From NCBI GenBank assembly GCA_030062745.1, contig CP099844.1, positions 24,304,596 through 24,368,595 of the forward strand: a stretch of DNA of 64,000 bases, written 5' to 3'. Both the position numbers and the translations under genes were made by a program. The stretch's first letter is position 1; every line of letters begins with the position of its first letter. The DNA is from Capitulum mitella (lineage: Eukaryota > Arthropoda > Thecostraca > Pollicipedomorpha > Pollicipedidae). Positions 35,701 through 44,700 of this stretch are shown here, piece after piece. The notes beneath the pieces were generated by a model. That model saw only the letters and a list, made by a program, of their open reading frames with translations, searched no databases and was not told the DNA's origin.

Positions 35701-38700
35701 TCCGCCGCCTTAGCGCGTGCAGCAGACACGCAGTTGAATGCAGACAGGAAGACGCTCCCAGGCAGCCATATTGACGGAGTCAGGCGGACCTGTTAGACCA
35801 GCGATTCTTACCCCAGCTTACAGGTGTCCTCAGGAGTACCATGGATGATTTCCGGGTACCATTGAGGGCTGTATACGGCGTGCAGTTCCTCGTCAAGACA
35901 TACTACATCACATACGTTTTGTAACCGGAAACGGAGGTCTCTGAAAAAGGTTTTGCATCAGAACTCGTTATTGGGGAGTTGGCATGTGCTTGGAAGTACA
36001 CGGGTCAGAAAAAGTTGAGAACTTGCGCATTAGGTGGACGTATTGTGCCGGTCGCGCGTTGGATCGATGTGGGTCTCCGGCCGCTTACTTTTCGCGAAAC
36101 CGGGAAGATGAGGCACACTGGGAGGATAAGGCCTGGGGGGAAGATGTACCGGCAGGGCGGGTGAGGTCAAACGGAAGGATCAGGCTGATTGAAAGAATGG
36201 GACCGACTCGGAGGATAGGACGGAATGGGAGGATGAGGCCTGCTGAAGGAGGATGGGACCGACCGGGAGGACGAGGCAAACTGGGAGGATGGGGGCAGCT
36301 TGGTCCCATTTGTGGCCCATGCGGCGAGGGAATTTTCTTGTCTAGGATGGTCCATGACATCCACGGTTGTAGGATAGGTTAGGTACAAGTCAGCTGTTGA
36401 CAGTAACGCTTCCGAGGGACAGTTTTTAGCATTTTGTAATTGCGACAGTACGTTTTATCGTTCCCTTGACCCTTCCCGCATATGAAAATAATGCGTGTGC
36501 TTTTGTGAGATGCCCACGAAACAATATGAAGACCATCGTCGGCTTTTTGTACAGGAAACTCAAGGGTTGGTTGCCATATCTTTCATCGTGTTAGGCAGCT
36601 ATCGTCCGTCGGTATCACCAAGGCAGCTGAAGAAAGTGAATCACTGGCCACACTTCGCGAGCATGCACTGAAAGGCTGTGAGTTTTTTTTCTGTAAACAA
36701 ACATTTCATTTAGAGTTGTTGATTTTTGGTTCAAAGTAGGAACGTAGTTTGATGATAAACATTCATGTATCATTTACAGTCATTTCGAACTTCTGAGATA
36801 AAAAGCTATGTGCCAAGTGCAGTTGATTTCATAAGATTTCGTCCTTAAAGTACGTATATACGGAATATCTAGAAATAATCCAAATTACCTGCTTTACCTA
36901 TAATGTTCAGTTCTCCAAATTGGTGGGGTCATCGTCCTCCGCGCCTGGTAAACTAGTTTTACATTTCTTTAGCGGCTAGTGCTTCACATGTTTCGTTAGC
37001 AGGCTTCTTCCCTTTACATGCCAGCCATGTCGCCCTGGCGGATTGGTGGGAAGTGGGCAGACTGGCTTCTCCCCCCTAAACCCTTCATTAAACACTAAAA
37101 GAAAAGCCATGTGTTCAGCACTTGTTTTGCTTAAGCTTTGCCTTGATGTCGGGCGAAGGGTACCAGAAGGGGGCTTAGATCGCGGAATGTCTTAGATTTA
37201 GGAATTTTCTGGTATCATGTTCGTTTCATTCCTTTTTTCTAAGGTACGGATGAAACAATGATCGCTAAATAGCCGACTTTGTTCCAAACGCGTGGACACG
37301 AAGAGCAGTGCAACCGCAGTCCAGCATGCCAAAAAGATTTCAGAATTCGTGAAGCAAGCCGCTTCGTGTATCGTAATTTTCCATATAAGTCGGTGTATCG
37401 TTAAGGGTCATTGACTGCTAACTGATCGCATCAAAGTAGGTACGGAAAGGGAGACTTCACGAAGGATCCTCCCTAGTTTTAAAAGGCATTCTGGGCGATT
37501 CCGATTCTTAGTGCGCCCCGGAATCCCAGGAAATCTGCAGAGAGGGTTGACTAGGTCAAGATGGGCCCCTTCTAGCGTTTCGGGCCTTTCCGAAGCCGAT
37601 ATCTCTGCTTCTTCGCACGGTTTCATTTTCTTCTTAGCTTTCGTTTTTTATTCTATTTTTGCACGTATCGAGACCCTTTGGATCATGGAAGCTAGGAAAT
37701 AGTGTCTTCGTGCCGTTGTCGATTCGTCCCTGTTCCAGTGGCTGACGATGAATGCTTGAAACCTTTGTTTAGAATTTGAATCTTGATCGACGTAACGAGG
37801 ATAGAGCAGAGGCGATTGTTTATTTTTCCCCGCTGCGCATCGCCTACGTAACGTTTTTGTGGCGTACGTTATGTTGTGACGGGATCTGGTCTAGAATTTT
37901 CCGCGACTGAAATATTTACTAGATACAAGTACCACGTAAAATCGTTAGCTTGGCGACATTTTCTGACGAATGAAACGTTTGCATTCGCATCCCTGGGCCA
38001 TCGTGCCTGCAATCGGAGTAACGTAGTAATCCATGTCACCAGTTTCAAACCTGAGATACCCATTTGCTGTAATTGTTCGCCATGAAAGTGTGTGTGGAAA
38101 CAGATGTCGGTAAATGAACCGACGCATTATCCGGGGTTGCGTGACCTCGGGGTAGCGGAGTTTAGGGCTTGACGACGTTATCCGGATATTGCGCTTAGTT
38201 TAAACGCAATTTTCCAGTTGGCCTTAGCCTAACGACGTGACGAATGTGACGAAAACGACTTGTTTTGGAGCCTCATTGACGCCGACGCCCGGGTGGCGTG
38301 ATTCTCGCGTGCTGCCCAACGTCTTCGCCGTTGGGCGAGGTCCTGACCTTGCGCGCCATTTGTTTGACCTCAGCGGCGCGACGTCATTCTGCGTTCCAAA
38401 CACCGCGCTCCCTCGATCCGCGCCGGCGGCCGGTGCCGCGGCGACGTGCGCCGGCCGGCCACTTGCCGGCAACGAGCGGCTTCCTGCGCGGCCCCATGAC
38501 CAGTGTCGCCGGCGGCGGCGGCGCGCCGACCTGACGACATCGCGGCCGCGGCCGCCGTGTTTACGGCCGCCACCTCAGAGGTTCCGCTGCTGCGCGCCGG
38601 CGGCGTCGGACGCTGCCGGGAGCGGCGGTGCTGCGGGCGTCGGCCCGGCGGCCGGCGTTGTTTACCGGCGGGACTTCTAAGGGGACGTCGGCCGCGGGTA

Positions 38701-41700
38701 CGGGTGAGGTCACGCGCTCTGCGGAGATGACGGTGTCGTCAGAGTCGGAGGAATGCCGGGCGTGTTTGCTGATGCGCGGGCTGGCCGGCGGCCGCTGACG
38801 GCGCAGACGCTGACACTGCGCCGCACGTGAGCGGCTGGGGCGTGCGGTTGTCGGGAGGTGGCTGGCCTTACCCGGCACGTGAGCGGCGGTGGAGCGCCGT
38901 GGCGGGAGCCACGTTGGCCCTGCTCATCTCGTGATGGCCCCGTCCGTGTCGTGAGCGGCTGTGGTCCGCTGTGTCGGGAGCCGCCTCAGCGGCCTGCCGG
39001 GTCGCAGCACGGGGTGTTTCTCCGGCGCCTGGGAGCGGCGCAGAAATCCAGTGCAGTCCTGGGCAGTGCACTGGACGCCTTTCAGGCGTGTGCTGGCCTC
39101 ACGACTGCGCCGTCGGCGACGCAATCGGTGTTTTTCGGGCCATCTAGTGTGCTGGTGCCGGTTGACGTCAAACCAATGCCGATGTCTGGCGCCGTGACCC
39201 TGTGTACTGCCCTGCTGATACCTACTGTTTACTCAGACGATGCGCGACTTGCAACGACAGTAAATATTGCCGGCAAGCCGCCGCGTCGCTGGCACTAGGC
39301 TTATCGATGGCCTGATGCGCTGTGCCAAATATTTATGTATTGGAAGACAATGATGATGTTTCCCTGTGTTTTTATAAAGGAAAACGCAGGATGAAAGAAG
39401 ATACGCTCTTGTCACTCAATCTGGGCGATAAAAAAACCGCAGGTCTTCTTTGGTACATCCTCGTCTCGCCCGTTTTCTCTACGGCCTCTGCTTCGATGTG
39501 ACATTCACGCCCAGCGCCCTGTCTCCGTCGTGGCCACATATAATCAGACGACCTAAACTCCCGACAGAGGGGCTGAGGGACGCTGAGGGCTGAGGGTCAC
39601 ATATAATCAGACGACCTAAACTCCCGACAGAGAGGGACTGAGGGACGCGAGCACCGCACGGCGGGCTTTGCAGCCCCGCCCACCAGCGGCTCTCCTGCGG
39701 TGGCGGCGCTTCTCCGGTGGCCTCGTCTGTTAATCGGCCGCATTCGGGCCGCTGTCGGGGACATCTGGTTTTGATCACCGCGTTACTGCTGATTGTTGGA
39801 TGTGATGTAACAGGGCGGCGGCGGGCGGCGGGCGTTCCGTTGCGTTTCCTCTGGAGGCAAGATGGACTCGCACGTGCGGTTGCCGTCACGTGTGACGGTT
39901 AGGTGGCGCCGGAAGGAGATATGCATTATGTCAAAATGTCACCATCTTTACAAAATGTCATCATCTTATAGACAAGCATGCCTATAAGATGATGCTTGCC
40001 CATCGTACAGGATTGGCAAGCATCTATAAGATCTTATAGGCAGTCATCTATAAGATGACGCTTGCTCACCAGACCTGAACCTAGCTTAAAGCTAGGCTGA
40101 TGTCTGGTGCTGTGTGTTTGCGGCAAATATTGATGTTCATGTGATGGATTCTATTGAACTTCGTTCGTTCAGAACGCATGGATTTCAGCCCCTGTGAGAC
40201 GCCGAAAGGACAGAGCTCGCCGGGCTCCCTCCATTGGAGGGAACCTGGCGATCGGAGAAAAAATAGATGTTTTGTGGGAAAACTGACGTGGTATCGGCAG
40301 TTGGCTCTCGGCCGCTGCGCGTTTGAATTTGGTCTATGGGCCTCGTTCTATGTGACATTAATCATGTATGGCGGTACATACAAACAAGTTTCATAACATA
40401 GGCTGTGGGCTCCGCGACAGGGAGACGCTGGGTACTGGGATGCATCTCCCAGCCATTTGATTGCGGGATTATGCCCCCCAGTAATTGATCAGTACAGGCT
40501 CCAGTATTATATTCGAAAACCCTTTGTTGCCGTTGCTGGATATTGCAGAAGACCCATGTACTTTATTCAGAGCCGTTTAAGAAATAAGCCTTTGCTGCAG
40601 TTGTTGGATATTGCAGAAGACCCATGTGCTTTATTCAGAACCGTGTAAGAAATTTTGAGTAGGGTGGATTGCAATAATATGACCGGTCCTCAAATATGGA
40701 TTCGCCTAACCTACCCCAAATTCTGATTTCTCCTCTGATTTAAGCCACTTTCTTTTTGTGTCCAGATGAAAAACGACTAAAAACGCGTAACGAACTGGCT
40801 ACAATGTATGGCGTGTGCCTAAAGACGGGAAACCCTCCCGTGGGAGGATTTAAGTACTGCAAGCAGTTACGATTCAGAAAAAAGTCACGTTGGGCTTTTT
40901 CACAAATGATAATGCACCGAAAGGAAACAAAACCTGCGGTGCTTGTTGCTTACAACAGCTACAATCTCTTAAAGTCCAACCTCTGCCAATCCCTATATGC
41001 CTGTGGTATATCTTGAAAGACCATCACCTGATAATCCTGCATTTTAGAACAGCTGTGAGCGGGGAAAGGAAGAAATGGTCAGTGGGGAGAACTTTTCTCG
41101 AATGTGGGGTATTTGCTTCCCCCTCCCCCCACACACACATACTTATTTTAAAAAAGTTAAACATGTTAAGTTACTTAACATGTTAAAAAAGTTCTTGACC
41201 ATTTGACGTTTTTCCTTCCTGCTGTTGATTCTGACGGTAAATGGCAACTATGTTGATATTAAAAAATGGAGCAATCCGAGGCAGAACTATCGATGGGCAT
41301 CTGCATACTAGCGTGTGTGTGGCGGCTTCAGAATTAGGATGGATATAGAAAATGTCTTCCATAAGAAGGTATTCGTCTTTTGTATGTTACCGAATAAAAT
41401 TGAAATGTTGGAAAATAATGAAACGTGTGTTCTCATTCTTTATATCGTTCGCTACAGATGGAAGAGGAAGGACGAAACCACGGGAACAGGGTTTGGGGTA
41501 ATTTGCGATTGACGTCGCCTCATCATTTTACAAATGGTGACGATGCAACAGCTTGCCTTGCACATGACCACAGTAAACTCGTCTTGGCCGTCAAAATTTC
41601 GTCATTTTCAGAAACGAAAGATGAGCTGTTGGGAAACCTAAGGGTAGAGACAGGAATAGGTTTAGCGGTAGGTGTAGGAAAGGCAAGGCTAGTTAGATTA

Positions 41701-44700
41701 GGCATTATTGGGTTTGGATATGCATTTGATAGCTGCAAACAGACAAAGCTTGTACGTAATTAGGTTAAAGAGTGGTGGCTTGTTCCGCTGTCGTTGGTAG
41801 TTTCACCGCCAGCTGACGTTTTCTTTTGCGAGGTGAAGCCAACTCGTATGATACTGTTTTGGGAGATTTTGTTTCCCATCAATTCAAGAATTTTGTTATT
41901 GGCTCTTTTTAATATTGCGTAGTGAATAATGACTCTAAAATTAGCGTCTGCCTTCTCCCACGATTCAAACCTTGTCAGATTTGGGTGAGATCTCGTTACG
42001 AGCATGTGAAGTGGAAAGGGTCCACAGTTTGTGGCGGACTTTCAAGATCTGAGGGCAGTTGTTGGCATTTTGTGATGGAATCGTGCGGTGTTCTGTTTGT
42101 TTTCGTTGTACACATGATGCAGGACGAAAAGATGCATGAATTCAGCCAACAGGAACGTGGGAAGGATCCAGAAAAAGTGGGGGGGCCAAACGTCATTTGT
42201 CCATAGGACCAGTGTTGAATTTCCCAGAAAGTTGGGGCATGTTCCTCTGCCACTCGTATGTCCACGTTAATAAACTTGTTTAATACGTAATTTCCAAAAT
42301 CGAACAGGGGAGGGCATAGCGCGGCGGTGTAACCTCCGAATCCAATTATCCTCCGATGTCTGATTCAGGGGAGAAACCTGGTTAACCCTCGTGGCGATCG
42401 AGCCGCCGCAGTAGCTTGATGGATGAGGAGGCGGACAACAGACTCAGTGCGTCGCAGGCTCTGCGTTAAAGTCCAAGAACGGGCACCGTTATTTGGCCTG
42501 AGACCGAAAGTGTCTGGCAGGCACGGGGCGGCCGTGTCGTCGAGTTTCGCGGTACGAAAACGACCCTCCAGCGCCATGGGGCCGACTCTTGGGGCAAAAT
42601 CACTCCATATTTGTTCATATATACGTATATATGTCTATGTTTTATCCTTGTTATACTGTAATAAATCGACGGGGTATCTGTCACAATACAAATCCGAACA
42701 GTTTTGGTCCAAATTCTGTACTTTTGTAGCTTGCCGAATGGGCTTCGGGGGCCATTTTTCCCATATTCTCTCAGTCAAAATGACGTGGCGGTGCCCCTGT
42801 CATAGACGATGTGCTTCCAACTCAGTATGTGTCAGCAGCATGGAAGCCCCGCTGGAAGAAAATTAGAGAAACGCATCGTCATGCAAAATACGTGGTCGGC
42901 GCAAACCTGCACTCACAGTGCAACGAGTTCTCTCAGCTGTGCATGTAGCCTATATCAATTACAGTAATCGCTCCTAGCACTCAAGCTTCATTGAACACAT
43001 CGAACACGGGGGCTGGCGAATGCAAGCGTTGCGAAATGTTATTTGTTTGCAGCAGTGTGTCCATTTTGGAAAGTACTCGAATCATGTACACTTCTGACTC
43101 ATGGCATTTCGGTTTCGCAGATGTTGCTCGAGGAACGCTGATAACTGCTGTCTTGCATCAGCTTTGACTGATGTAACTGCTTATTATTCAGTTTGTTGCA
43201 AATACGTTTTGCAAATGCGTATATTTTCGCAACGTATGACTGGCTTTGCGCAGATGGAAGCCCTTTTCGTTTCGGCGGACAGAGTGCTGTAAAGGAGTGT
43301 TTGTCGTCGGAACGTGGTCTGAACCCATTTGTTAACAAAAATAAATCGCATTCCTTTTTTTGGTGGATGCGACCTTTTTTTGTACAGCCGCTAGATGGTT
43401 ATGCGACGGTAACGTTGCCCAATCGGCCTGGGAGGGGGTTTACGGGCGCACCGACTTCGTGGTCATGCGGTGCCCGATCGGCCCACACCACATCCACAGT
43501 CATGGCAGGGTTTTGCGCGTCAGAGACCGCCGTACCAGCACCGCTCCATTGCAGCCTCCTGGCACAGAAACCACCCGTTTGCTGCCCTGGCAAAGCTGGC
43601 GTTCCCGGCCGGTAGTCTGAGCTGAGCCCCCCCCCCCCCTCTCCGCTGTCCGTCGGCGCCGCCCTCTCCTGCTGCCGACGCCGGCGCTAACTGACCCCGT
43701 CACGCGGTCGGGTCGCCGCCGTGTGGCGCGACGTGGTGTGCACGTCCGTTTGAATCAAGGCGGCGCGGAGGGCGGTTCGGAGGCGTGGGTCACTCGGCTT
43801 AGGACGCAGCGGCGTGCGTGGTGTGGAGAAGATATGGAAGCCACGGAAATCGGAGGTGGTTTTGCGATCTCGTCAGTCCCTTTGCTTCTGATAGGGTTGG
43901 TGGAATCCGCGTTGCGCCTTTTGGACGGTGTTTTATGGGCCGTGCCTGTGGTTGGCTGCTTTGAGAGGATAACCCATGCGCATCACAGGATAAGTCGGGT
44001 GTCACACGTGCGAATAATGAAGGCGTGCTTGCTGCTGGAATGTTGCCTTGGACTGGCCGTTTAGTCGTATCGTGTTTACGTTCAGATCTGGTCTGGTGAT
44101 CTCGGCATGTACACTACGGATAGGTGATGAAATTCCTGGCAGTATCTCCGTTTGGGTGTGTCTGAGTCTGACGCGCTACGGCCGTTCTGTGACTAGCACG
44201 GATGTCGAAATTTTGCCGGGAAAGTTCCTGTGCGCTGCCATTCCAGGTCACTCCCTGTCGCGATCAGCACGTTTTGACCGGCTGTCCAACAGATATCGGC
44301 CACCTTGCACCGCTTTCCGACCCTCCCGACCTGGCTTACGAAACAGTCTGACGCCCCCGACCCTCGATATGACCCTGATATCGGTTGTGTATATTCGTCA
44401 CCTCGGATGTGCCATGAGATAGCCCGTCTTGAGCTTTGCTCTTGCCGCCTCGCGCATCCTGTGCAGAATGTTGCCGTCACTTCCGCGGAAACATCCGGGA
44501 CTCCGAGAAGTAATTACCGTTTCCGGTATTCATGCATGCTCGGGATGCATTGCTGCGTCGCGTTTGGCGGATGCTTTGGTTCTCTTGAGCGCCGCGCCGT
44601 CACGACGGTCTGGCTTCGGCGCTCATGTCCTTGCCGATGTGATGAGATGTTAATCTTTTCAGTTGCTCATGCGCAGTTGGTGTCATAAACACGATGCCTC

